Assembly (NCBI GenBank): GCA_029891385.1
Contig: CM057224.1
Coordinates: 2,542,001-2,606,000, forward strand
Length of the DNA: 64,000 nucleotides
DNA from: Erythroxylum novogranatense
Taxonomy: Eukaryota; Streptophyta; Magnoliopsida; Malpighiales; Erythroxylaceae
Direction: 5' to 3'
This document shows, one piece after another, positions 1-10,830 of the stretch. A program made the position numbers and the translations under genes. The notes beneath the pieces are model-generated. The model made no database searches. It worked only from the letters and a program-made list of their open reading frames with translations, and had not been told where the DNA came from. How positions within the stretch are numbered: the stretch's first letter is position 1; every line of letters begins with the position of its first letter.

Positions 1-59
1 GAAAAAAGAATATAGATAAAATATACACATAATTTAAAATCAATCAAACTTTACCTAAG

Positions 60-560
60 AAAATTAATTATATTGTTCAACAACATCATCCCCTGATAAT
101 TGTTTCGGTACACTTCGATTTTCTTTGGTACCATTAAATGCTTTAGCATTTTTCCTCTAATAATGATTAGTTGGTAAGAAGCGACGATGACTATAATAGT
201 ATATTTTACGTCTACTTTGAAGTCTGCGAGAAGACATTTCAAGATTGCAAACAGAACATGCTAACTTGTCTTTGATGCTCCTTCTTGATAAATTACTGTA
301 AGCTGGAAAATCATTTATGGTCCATAATAAAGCTGCACGTAACTGAAAACTACTATCTGAAAATACATCATATGTCTCTACACCTATCTCCCAAAGGAAT
401 TTTAACTCTTATGACTCTACGTATACATCAATATCATTTCTAGGAGCTTTCGAACCAGAAATCAAAAGTGACATCACGAAATAAAGATCTTTTATGCAGA
501 GCCATGGTGGAAGCTTATAAGGAACTAACACAACTAGCCACACACTATAAGAAGTGCTCA
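60..560 (-). mobile_element. CACTA (En/Spm) transposase fragment
   Basis: Read on the minus strand, this stretch translates to pieces of the Tnp2-type transposase of plant CACTA DNA transposons. Visible blocks in order are KAPRNDIDVYVES, then LKFLWEIGVETYDVFSDSSF, then QLRAALLWTINDFPAYSNLS, then KDKLACSVCN, then HRRFLPTNHY and QLSGDDVV. These follow the family order. In-frame stops (after VYVES and after TNHY) and frame changes show it is dead. It may continue beyond the left edge. No terminal inverted repeat was seen. Confidence 0.8.
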
Positions 561-639
561 AATTTCAAATGGGTTAAAAACCATTACTTGCTAAATCAAG
601 TCTAACATTACGTGGGCTTATTGCAAAAAAGAGGTGATG

Positions 640-1260
640 GAGGTATTTATAACAGGAGATGACGACTTCAAATATTGGACATTATTAATAATAGTGACTA
701 ATATTATTGCTTTTAATGACAACTTTTACTTTTAATAAAAATATAATTTTTTGTTGTCGATATTGAGAGAATTTGATTGAAAAGGAATTTTTATGTCAAA
801 ATTTCCAAAATAACATAATAAAATCAATGAAATTCTATTTAAAAAACAAAATTCCTTTATTTAATTTAAAATTAAATTACATAATAAAAGAAATTCATAT
901 TTTTATTCTTAAAATTTATTAAATTCATAATTTTACTCCTAAAATTTTTTAACTTGTGAACAGAAATTATGAACAACTTACCTTAAAAAAGAAGAAAAAG
1001 AGAAAAATAAAATATTATATATCAATAAAAATTCACAAGATCAAAAGTGTTTTCAACAACTATAAAGAGTATAGTAAAATAGAAAATATAAACTTTCTTG
1101 ATGAAAATTTTCCTTTCTTTATTATTGAAAAGTGTTTTACATCATCTTTCAAAACATAACTGTCAAAAATATTTTATAAGAATCAAGTATACTCCCATTA
1201 TTTTCAGTACTATTACAAGTTACATTACACAAAAATCATATATGTCATAATTATAATCAA
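640..1260. other. AT-rich intergenic DNA, no gene seen
   Basis: Very AT-rich sequence between the transposase fragment and a MITE-like repeat. The lysine-rich reading frame at 956-1159 has low-complexity composition and no family resemblance, so I do not call it a gene. Confidence 0.6.
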
Positions 1261-1261
1261 T

Positions 1262-1600
1262 ATTTTAAAATCGAATGAAAATTAAACCGATAAAACAAGA
1301 TATTTAAGGTTTAAAAGATTTAATAGAAAATATTAGATCGTCATAAAACCTATTAAAGATTGATTAACATTAAAATTTTTGCAATATGAATAAAAAGAAT
1401 GTCCCTATTTATCAAATAATTTAAAGTTTAATTAAAATATTGTTAAATAAAATTAATTAATTTATAAAATCATTCAATTAATTGCTAAATTGGTCGGCTT
1501 TTAACAATAAAGGTTATTAAAGTAAAACAAAATCAAACTGATAAATCAACTAATTCAAAATTTTATAGTTAATTCTATCAAATTGGTTGATTTTTTTAAT
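1262..1600 (+). repeat. MITE-like AT-rich repeat, copy 1 of 6
   Basis: About 340 bp with the landmarks of a dispersed family in this window: an 'aaccgataaaa' start, a central 'gtccctatttatcaa' block followed by 'atttaaagtttaatt', an 'aattaattgctaaattggtc' block, and a 'caaattggttgatttttt' end. Other copies are near 2490, 18320 (inverted), 33350, 35985 (inverted) and 58240. It has no coding capacity. The class is inferred from size, AT content and copy number; terminal repeats and target duplications are not clear. Confidence 0.6.
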
Positions 1601-1789
1601 TATTTATCGTGTAACTCCCTTAAATTACACCAATAATATTCAAAAGGTTCATGCATAAAGAATGGTCCTCTTGACAAATTTTTGGTGACTCCTCGTGTTA
1701 TCTTTAAAACTCCAATCTTTTCTTTATTAATAGTACTTTCCATTATACCTTAAATAAAATTTTATATTTTAATCATCATCCAAAGTCGT

Positions 1790-2450
1790 CGTCATCCTCA
1801 CAAAGCCTCTGGCAAGTTGATTTTTCTAAGGACGGCTCTTGGCTCTGGCAAGTTGATGAATATGTGGGCTGTCATCTACCCTTGTATAAAACACAATATT
1901 GGCAATGGTGTTAAAATCTGACTTTGGTTCGACAACTGGTTGGCAATCAGCCCTCTCACGTCAGTATCTAGAACTCATAAGCTTGAGGAATCGTCTGCCT
2001 TTACACTCAAAAGTCTCTTCGCTGATAGAAAATGGGAGCAGCACAAAGCTGTGTGTCAGCTGGACCATATCTCCTTCCTTAAACGCCTTCCCTTGACAGC
2101 ATCGCACCATCATACCTTTCTAAAACAAACTTCGCGGCACGCCTCTCCATGACTTGAACGATACTGCCTTGAATGGTTCATTCATGTTAGTCTCACCTTA
2201 GCCTTCTTTGTTTCATCATGTCATTACCATACGTTGTGTCTTAGGAACTCAAAGTTGAGCACTTGTTGATGCAGAGTCGATAAACCCAAGTTTGCATGGA
2301 TTTCCTTGAACTCTTGTACAAGTTTTCAAAGCAGTTACGTGTGGCTGCAGACCCAAAAAGTTGGGTTTGGTTATCTCCTAGCTCCCACCGAGCCCATGAA
2401 GATGGTAACTATCTATTATGTCCAAAATCAAATAAGATAATGGGTTTTTT
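1790..2450 (+). mobile_element. LINE (non-LTR) ORF2 C-terminal fragment
   Basis: Plus-strand translation gives MNMWAVIYPCIKHNIGNG, a stop, then LWFDNWLAISPL and ADRKWEQHK. This matches the region after the reverse transcriptase in plant LINE ORF2 proteins, where an IGNG...FWFDNWLP..PL motif precedes the zinc-binding segment. A stop codon interrupts the FW position and later frames decay. It is a 5'-truncated dead copy, which is usual for LINEs. Confidence 0.65.
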
Positions 2451-2489
2451 TTTAGAAAAACAAAATATTGAGATGTTAAAACCAATATG

Positions 2490-2835
2490 TTAAAAATAAA
2501 AATTAAACAGGTAAAATAAGAAATTTAAAATTTTAAAAATTCAATCAGTTAAAATTGAATAAAGTTAAAGAACTTAAAATATGATTGAAAAAGATTGTCC
2601 TTATCATTCAAGAATTTGAAGATTAATTGAAAAAGAAATTAGTAAATAAAGACTAATTGAATTATTTTGATTTATAAGGAGTTATTAATTTATAAAATTG
2701 ACTGATTAATTAACAACTGATCAATTTTAACAACAAAAGTTATTAATGTAAATTAAATCAAAAAGTTAAACGGTTCAAAATTTTTACGATTAAACTAGCA
2801 TAACCAGTTAAATTTTTAATCATTGGTTATAACCA
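2490..2835 (+). repeat. MITE-like AT-rich repeat, copy 2 of 6
   Basis: Same family and orientation as the copy near 1262. It shares the 'gattgtccttatcattcaag' type centre, 'aattgactgattaatt', and the 'aacggttcaaaatttttac' end. It is inserted just downstream of the LINE fragment. Confidence 0.6.
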
Positions 2836-3606
2836 CAAAAGAAGGACATTTCTTAGTTAGAGTATATATTTAATATGATAGGTCACAATCTCAAAACTGG
2901 TAAATTTCTTTTAATAGGCCATTCATTAGGAAATTTATCAAGCAAGGAATGCTTATCTTGTGTATAAATGAAGTGAAAAGGGAAAGAAGAACTAAAAGAT
3001 GTTACTATATTTATAGACTCGAGTGTACATGAATACAATTATCATTGCATAGACAATTAAGCAGTTGAAAGAACGCAACTTGCCATAAAAACAAAGCTAA
3101 CATCAAAACTTGGAACAATATTAATGGAGCTCATGAGTTTCTCTTGAATCACCAACTTGGACCACCCTCCTCATCAAGTACATACTTTCCACCTATAGAC
3201 TATTTCCGTGCTTGTTTAAGATGTTTTTCCACAAAACTTTCCTTATTTCTCCTCGTGACAGATGCTGAATTATCATCTGGAAACTTCAAGCTCGATCGAA
3301 AACAAGCATGGAAATAGCAAACTCGTCGTCTAAAGCACCGAACTTAGCATACAAGAACTAGGAAATGTTAATTGAAAATACTTCTTGGTATTGCCAAAAC
3401 TTCTCTATATCCTTCTGATCATTTGTTGCGATCTTGCAACAACTTATAGATCTTTGTTTCTTTAACGCATATGGTCAAGAAAGGCCGAGAAGGGCAGAGC
3501 AGAATCCAAGAAAGACACCAAAATATGTAATGAAAGATTAAAGATTAGAACTTTGGCATAGTAGCAGAGAGATCATGGAGTTTGTGAAAAAGGATTCGAG
3601 AACTCT
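2836..3606. other. Intergenic, 3' flank of the CLE gene
   Basis: No coding or repeat homology recognised. The part nearest 3600 is likely the 3' untranslated region of the minus-strand CLE gene. Confidence 0.45.
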
Positions 3607-3960
3607 TCAGTTGTGAAGAGGGTTTGGCCCAGAAGGCACCAGTCGTTTCTCCACACCATATCTTGGATCAATCTCATGATCACCAAGGGGACTGCGGGGT
3701 CGTACCACCAGTTGTGTCGACGGTGGTGTTGGTGTTGCTCTGAGCCGTCGCTGCTGGTTCATTCTCTGCAAGTGAATGCACAAGGAATTCGATGTTCTGT
3801 AAGGAAAAAAGCCACAAGAATGGCGTTGTCGGTTGAATTGGTAAAGATGAAGGTGGTTTCTTGGAGAAGAAACCGAACTTGCTAGCAAAACTCTAGCTTC
3901 AGACGAGGAAACAAAGAAGAGAAAGAGCATTGCCGTGACCAGAAAACGATCAGCAGACAT
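3607..3960 (-). CDS. CLE9: CLE9/CLE10-type peptide hormone precursor
   Basis: Single-exon precursor of 117 residues. The last 12 residues are RLVPSGPNPLHN, a complete CLE dodecapeptide identical to the one I know from Arabidopsis CLE9 and CLE10. It is directly preceded by HEIDPRYGVEK, also conserved in CLE9/10 precursors. The N-terminus (MSADRFLVTAMLFLFFVSSS) is a secretory signal peptide, and the middle is a basic, variable region with a conserved CIHLQRM block. The start at 3960 has a good context (CCGCCATG). CLE peptides are cut out, secreted, arabinosylated in many cases, and sensed by LRR receptor kinases. CLE9/10 are linked to stomatal lineage and xylem cell division. The stop codon follows the motif directly, as in the family. 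The gene stands alone among transposon remnants. The symbol is by similarity; CLE10 is equally possible. Confidence 0.9.
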   Translation of the reverse strand: MSADRFLVTAMLFLFFVSSSEARVLLASSVSSPRNHLHLYQFNRQRHSCGFFPYRTSNSLCIHLQRMNQQRRLRATPTPPSTQLVVRPRSPLGDHEIDPRYGVEKRLVPSGPNPLHN

Positions 3961-5400
3961 GGCGGTGGCTTGAAGAAGGAAGGGTATTCACGGCGGAGAA
4001 GTGGAGTCGACGAGGGAGAAAGGAATAGAAATGGGAATGTGAGAAGTTGAGAAAGTGAAAGAAATGATGGCGACAGAAGAGAGCGTGTTTTAATGCAACG
4101 CAAGAGACACATGAACGATTATAATTTGAGTCCATAAGAGTATATTATACGAAGGGTCCACTTGTTAGGGAGTCGGTATTAATCTTCCAACTAGGCCAAT
4201 ATCATCAATTCTCATGAACTATTGTGCTTTCCAAGTTATGCCATAAGATAGCTCAAGATACGCATAGTTACAATTAATTGATTGTAAGCATCATTCAAAG
4301 ACATATACCTAATCAAGTTTATTAGTTAGGTGGCAAGATCACAAGATTAAACCCTAGTTCGGATCATGGTTGTTTAGGGTTTGAGTGTAAAGTGAGTCAT
4401 AGTGCTTGAAGAGTTAAACATGACAAGAAAAGAGAGATGAAGAATTTTGATGACTTGAGAATTTAGATTATACTTTACTTAAATTCTCAAATTTTTTTTG
4501 TTAAAGATGTGAGCTTAATTTATATTAAATTTTATTATCAACTCAATTGAAATTTTACTTTATTTAGACTCGTGAATTTTTAAATTTTACGGTCTGAGTG
4601 TAAAGAATTTTTAATAATGCTTAAATAGTTAAAGAAAATAATATAATAGAAGCGAGAATTTAAATTCTAACTCTATTGAATTTTCAAGAGTTTTTTGGTT
4701 AAAGATACAAATTTGCTTTGTATTTATTTTGTATTAAAATTTACTATTAGACAATTGAATTTTCACTTTATTTGGATTTGTGAATTTATAATTATTACAT
4801 AATTTGTTAAATTTAATAAACCATTACATACAAGATTCACACGATACACACAAAAGATGACAATAATAACTACTTTTGTCAAAAATAAGAACTAAAGGGA
4901 ACATATAATTAGTTAGGTATTATTACGATGAGATAAAGTCTCATAACTTGATTGATTTGGCCATTAAAAAGTGGAAACCATTATTGTCTCATAGATTTCT
5001 TGTTCTTGGACTCGATATTAAATGTCTTGCTTGCACAACTTGGATAATGTCTCGTGACTTGGTAGTATGTAATAGGTAGGAGGTTCTTATTTAGTTTTAA
5101 TATGATAGCTACGTTGGAGTCAATTAAAATGAGGCAGCTCTATTCGGGCATTGACATATACATATATTTTTGATATATCTTTTAACATAAGTGATTAAAT
5201 TAGCCCTGAATACATGAGTCAAACTAAAATGCTATGTAAGAAATCTCATTTGCTATCAGAAGTGACAGTATACATTAATATTTTTGCCAGGCCCAACTCT
5301 CTTTAATCATCTCTCTATTGTATTAATGCATATGCTTTGGGTCTTCCAAGTCTGCCATAATGATATCAGCGTTGAATTCCCTTTAAAAAGTTAAGCGCTG
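3961..5400. other. CLE promoter side and intergenic DNA
   Basis: About the first 200 bp are the upstream region of the minus-strand CLE gene. A TATA-like stretch (minus strand TATAATATAC, near 4141-4150) lies about 180 bp before the start codon. The rest is AT-rich with no recognised gene. Confidence 0.4.
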
Positions 5401-5559
5401 TACATAAGGAACGATAAATAATGATAATAAGAATAAGAATGAATATAATAAAGAATGAAAATAGATATTATAATTATAATATAATAGTTGGTTAAGAGGA
5501 AAGAATGATTATCATTATCATTGAAACCAGTTGGTTATAAAAAATTAAGAAATAAAATT

Positions 5560-5880
5560 TTAGTATATTTTAATCAATAAATTAATTATATTTTAATTAA
5601 TTAATACATTATAATTAATGAATTAAAATATTGTAATTAATTAATTATAATATTGTAATTAATTAATTATAATATTTTAATTAATTAATGAATTATATTT
5701 TAGTTAATTATATTGTAACTAATTAGTCATTTTTAATTAACTATAATGTAATTAATTACAATGTATAATTAATTAATTATAATTAAATATAATAATTTAA
5801 TTAATGAGTGAATTATATTTTAATTAATTATAATGTAATTAATGAATGAATTATATTTTAATTAATTAATTAGTATTAAA
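5560..5880. repeat. Degenerate AT palindromic repeat tract
   Basis: Repeated blocks of 'taattaattaattataat' with spacers such as 'attgtaa' and 'attttaa' fill about 320 bp. The units are self-complementary, so the tract could form cruciform structures. It probably arose by expansion inside an AT-rich MITE. No coding potential. Confidence 0.65.
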
Positions 5881-6332
5881 ATATTTATAAAAAAGGCAAT
5901 ACTAAGGAACGAGTTTCATTCATCTATTAAATGAAAAGTATGGAGGATTTTTCAAAAGTGGTATATCAAACTATTGCCCCTATAATGATAATCAACAACC
6001 AATCACTTACTTTTCATTCCTTATCCATGAAATCTTTATCAAACTCATTAACCAAGCACCTCCTGAGTGTTTATCCTTTATTTGCTCTCTTTTCCATCTT
6101 TTTATGTCAAGTTTTGGCTTATAAACCATAGCTTAAGTTTTTTATTACCTTATCAACAATTAACCAAGCTATTTTGGTTTAAACACATTTAGAGTTTGTT
6201 ACAAATGGCCTCTTTTGTTATTCCATTGAAAGATTGAGAATTGCAGTGCCAATGTTTATGTGACAGTTTAACAATTAAGTGAAAATAGAATCAAAGAAGA
6301 TTGTAGATTTGAACACCTTCAATTGCCTTACT

Positions 6333-9300
6333 TGTAACATCTCGTCCCTATATTAAGGGTTAGAACTCAAATTTCAATAATGGAAAAAATAGCAATGTGA
6401 GAGTTAGAAAAATTCACATTTCATGCTCAACAGAATGTCAGCATACATACATGTGAATTTGAATCTTTGCACACATGAAAATAACTGTACATACACTCAT
6501 TGACATTTCGGGTATATTGAATAGTAATGGGATAAATTGAGGATTGTGGTTATAGTGAATGAGTAGGATGAAATGTAGTAGAAAGATTAGAAATAAAATT
6601 TAAGTGTTGGATTTAGTGAAGGAAAATACAATGGAGAAGTTTACTGAGAATTTCTAGTATGGAAGTTTGGATAGTGGAGTAGAAAGTTATGATCCTTATA
6701 AGTGGAGATGTTCAGGAATATAGATAGTATCGTCAGGAATATAGATAATATTGTCTGTAAAAACGTATCATCTATGATGACATCGCATCGTTTGTAATGA
6801 CATCATTTCGTCTGTAAAGATGCATCTTCTGTAAGGATGCATCGTCTATAAAGATGTATTGTCTGTAAAGACGTATCATCTGTGATGACGTCACATCGTC
6901 TGTGATGACGTCATATCGTCTTAAGAGTTGCATCATCTTAAGTTGACTTTGCTTCCTCTTAAGAGTTGCATCGTCTTAAGTTGACTCCACTTCGTCTGCT
7001 TATTGCTTCGTTTGCCTATTGTTTCGTCTGTTTATTGCTTCGTTTGCTTATTGCTTCATCTGCTTTGACCCTTCAAGCAATAAAATTTGTATCCAATGTC
7101 TTCATGAAAGATGTAGATATTAAAGTCCTCTTTGAAATCATCCTAAGATGATCTCAATCCGATATCTCTAGAGACAATTATACCAATTGAAAAACAGCTT
7201 TTGTGTACTGTTCATTTTGTATCTTCTAGTCTAAATTTGACTCTCTAGACGATATAACTTGCCTTCAAGGTCTTCATGAAAGTTAGAGACCTATAAATCC
7301 TCCTTCAAACCGTCTGACAATGATCTTGTTCCGATACCTATAGCGAAAATTATGCTAGTGGCCCCAAAAGAAAAAGGTTCAATATGATTGAAGACAGAAC
7401 TAAATTGAATGATTTTGGTATCAATGGAGACATAAGACACAGGGGAATATGTTTTTGGAAGAAAGTTTTGTAAAATGACTTCAATGTTGGGGTCAAAAGA
7501 ACATGTAAAGTTGACCCAAAATGATGTGTTATAGGAAAAATCTGAAAGTAAGTAAGGGGTTATGATTTGTTATTACAGTGGTTTATTAAGTCATAAACTT
7601 AAGCATAAATTATACTTAAGTGAGTTTTAATAAAGAGAAGTAGATAAGTGGATAAGAAATGGACAAATGTCTTGGCTAAAGTTAAGATTTTTATTACCTT
7701 AAAAGACTAGCTGCTATCCTTGCCTTTATCCTTCTTGAAACTTTTTCTTCAGAGTTCCTCCAACTTAGAGCTTTTCATCAAATATTCACCGAAGTTAAAC
7801 CTTACTTTTCTTTGTTTGTCATCACTTCCACTTTGATATTACTTTATGCTATTCCAAGAAAAATCGAACCTCCTTGTCAATTTTCTAGATGAGGTACGAG
7901 AGTTATATGAAAGTTAGGGCTTTGTGATAGTTGAAGATTTTAGAGCTTCAAACAAGTAAGCTTGTTATGATTATGTAGTTTTGCAATGAAATGAAACATG
8001 CATCGTTAGTTCACTACTAAATGGTTAAGAACAGTGATATTCAAATTTGCTGAAAAATGAGTGAGGAGATTTGGTGAGTCGTACACGGCGATTTTCTTTG
8101 GATTGATGACTGACATGTTATATGATAGTGTTAAACCAATTTTGGAGTTGAAAGATCAATGAAAATGTGTAATGATGTGAAAGAGCAATTAAAGTGATAG
8201 TTAGAGGAATAAATGAAGAAAACACAAAAGTTAGAAGTGCAGAAGAATTGAAAATAAAGAAGTGCAAAAAAGGTGATGAAATGCGTGAGTGTTCTGGTTT
8301 TTGGATGATCATGAAAAATAATAGATTTTTGATTGGTTGTGATTTAAAGAATTGATTAGTGATTAAGTTATGAAATAAGAATGAGCATAAGATGAGAAGT
8401 TTGTTACAGTACCCGGGTTTGTTATTGAGCATGCATTGTATATAATCCATTTATACATTTGTGCATAAATAAATGATTATATGTGTGCAATTATTAATGA
8501 GTGTGCAATATGTGCCTTGCATAAATGGGTTGTACAGGTCAAGTGTTCGCATTCAGGTGTTTCCAGAATTTAAAAACAAATGCTAATCTAGAGCGTACTG
8601 TGAGTAGACCTAGATGATCTCACTTTATTGTTTGTTATTTGACTACTGAATGATCATATAGATGTAATTGATAAATGTGTTTTGAATAAGCATTTGCATG
8701 CAAGTGAAGTGTAATTCTCAACTAAATGTTGAATGTCGAACTACGGTTTGATAATATGTGAATATGATTGAATGGGATTATGCAAATGTGAGTGATGTAT
8801 TCCATCTCATGAATGCATAAAATATAATGGCAGTTGTGACCGGAGTAGCCACCGAAAGTGAAAATAGCTTAAAACTCAAAAAATGAAAATGAGTCTCGAG
8901 CTCAAAAGTGATTAAGAGCCTAAGGCTCACTATGTATAATGAGCCCTGTATCCCCAAGAGGATAAGGGACAATTAGTAATGAGCTTGATATCCAATAGAT
9001 ATGGGACAGTTTGGGCACTCAATCACAATACAGTAACAAATGAAAAATGAGTCTTGTGTGCATTGCATATGCATAATATGAATGATTAAGTGTATTGAAT
9101 GTGAAATGTGAGATTGAATGTGAGATGTGAAATAATGTGATTTATGTGTTATGTGACTGGGTGAGCCATCGATGATGGTCACTTATTGAGTTTGCAAAAC
9201 TCACACAAAATTTGTAATTATTTTTCAAAATCAGAAGAATACCCCGTTAGGTCAACGAGAGTATGCCTACATCATACAAGTGACTGATAGAGGTCGGGAT

Positions 9301-9591
9301 CAGTTTGCGTTTGCATTGTATTTCTTTATTTTATATTGAATTGTATATTCCGTAACTTTTTGTATAAATTTGTATTTCGAAACGACTAACGTGTTTTGTA
9401 TTTGTGAAATGGCCCAAATGACTATTGAAAATATTGTTGACTGTATTGTGTTGATTGTTGATGTTTCAAAAAGAAAATTGTATATCGATTTCTGACTGAT
9501 TGAGTGTTCTAGCACGCCATCCTTGCGGGACACGAACTTAGACATCATCCATCGATGTCAGATTCAGGTCTTGCAGGAGTGGGGTGGTACA
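6333..9591 (+). mobile_element. Solo LTR A of a Ty3/gypsy-like retrotransposon, 5-bp TSD
   Basis: The element starts TGTAACATCTCG and ends GGGTGGTACA, so it has the TG...CA ends of an LTR. It is flanked by a perfect 5-bp direct repeat TTACT (6328-6332 and 9592-9596). Length is 3259 bp. It has no long open frame and no primer-binding site next to it, so it is a solo LTR left by recombination between two LTRs. The TGTAACA start and 3-kb size are typical of plant Ty3/gypsy chromovirus (Tekay/Del-like) LTRs; that assignment is inference. An inverted, diverged relative lies at 13338-16543. Confidence 0.85.
6728..7075. repeat. Periodic TCGTCT / TGACGTCA array inside solo LTR A
   Basis: About 350 bp built from short related units of roughly 18-24 bp carrying TCGTCT or TTGTCT cores. 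It includes two palindromic TGACGTCA sites 20 bp apart (6886-6893 and 6906-6913). In known plant biology TGACGTCA is a bZIP/TGA-factor target, so the array may be the LTR enhancer. The related LTR at 13338-16543 does not show the array. Confidence 0.65.
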
Positions 9592-9851
9592 TTACTAAGT
9601 ACTCCAATTTTGCATTAAAGGTTTAGAATTTCCCCATATTATTGTGTTTAATGTTCCATGAACAAACTTCAATCTGGTTCTAAGCTTTAAAATTCCTATT
9701 TGATGGATATTTATAAGTATATGTAGTATTTCTAACAGTCAAGATCCAAGACTTTCTTTTATATTGTCATAAATATCAATCTTAGCATGATTCTTAAACA
9801 AGTTTTTTTGTTCAATTCATACTCTTCCTTTATTATTTCTCTCCAATAGAA

Positions 9852-9864
9852 TGGTATCAGAACC
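9852..9864 (+). other. Copia primer-binding site
   Basis: TGGTATCAGAACC differs at one position from the usual copia primer site TGGTATCAGAGC, complementary to the initiator methionine tRNA 3' end. The 5' LTR of the copia element should end just before it, about 9844 (...tctcca). Where that LTR begins is unclear, because solo LTR A lies immediately upstream. Confidence 0.75.
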
Positions 9865-10554
9865 ACTTCAAGTGGAATTATGATGAACATAATATTTCCT
9901 TTCCAATCTTTAAAACTTATCAAGGAGAACTATGAAAATTGGTGCATTAGAATGAAAGTTTCTTTGGGATCACAAGATGAGCGCGGGAGATTATAAAGAA
10001 GAAGTATGACCAACGGGAAAATATAAAAGTAATAATAACTGCACAAAAAGATACTTTGCAAAAGGTTAAAAAAAAAAAGACTAGCAAGCAATTATTCTTA
10101 TTCATATGTTTTAGGATAAGATTATGTTTGAAAATATTTATTTTGCAACATATGCAAAGAATGCATTAGAAGTCCCTAAAAATTCCTTTAAAAAAGAAAA
10201 AGACAAAGTAATTAAATCGTATCACCAAACCTTGAGATGTGAATACGAAAACCTTCGGATGAAGAACTCCAAATTTGTTATTGAACTTTTTAGTAGGATT
10301 TTGGCAATTGAAAATTAGTTAAAAGAGATATAAAGAGATGCTAGAAGATGTTCACATGATTGACAAATTTCTTTGTGCTTTAATTTGAAATTTTAATTAT
10401 ATTGTGACTGGCATCAAATAGTCAAAAAATTTGGAGTCAAATGATAATAATTCAACTTTTAAGTTCTTTGTAAGCCTACGAAGAGACATCGAAGAAAAGA
10501 GAATCAACTATTACTTGAGCATTGCATGCAAAATTGAATTTTGATATAAAAAAA

Positions 10555-10830
10555 AAGGTAGGGTTGGTTGCTCAGATTCGGCCTGAGGCTTGATCTAAAC
10601 TGAGGTAGCAAACCCGAGTCAAACTCATTTGGGCTAGAGGTAACCCAGTCTGAGCCTAACTCCTATTGAGCTTGGCCTAAATATTTTAAAAATTTTAAAA
10701 TGCAAAAACGACATCATTTTTAACAAAATAACATCGTTTTGGTTATAAAGACGGGGTCTCGGGTCGAATTGATTTTGGGTAGGCGAAGCCCCAGGTCGAC
10801 TTGAGATCTTGCCCGTCATCTTTGAAAAAA
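10555..10830. repeat. MITE-like element nested in copia gag
   Basis: A GC-richer insert with 'ggcctgaggcttgatc' type ends and a self-complementary centre around 'aaaacgacatcattttt'. The central 'aaacgac' palindrome and the flanking gggtc/ggcctga words recur at 41222-41475, 42745-43012 and weakly at 53555-53665. It interrupts gag after the segment encoding the YEEK-like region. Confidence 0.5.

Noticed and set aside
6966..7151. Leu/Ser-rich 61-codon frame resembling a signal peptide
   Set aside because: Encoded by the periodic array of solo LTR A.
8118..9548. Several 64-110 codon minus-strand frames
   Set aside because: They lie inside solo LTR A, overlap non-coding LTR sequence and show no domain.
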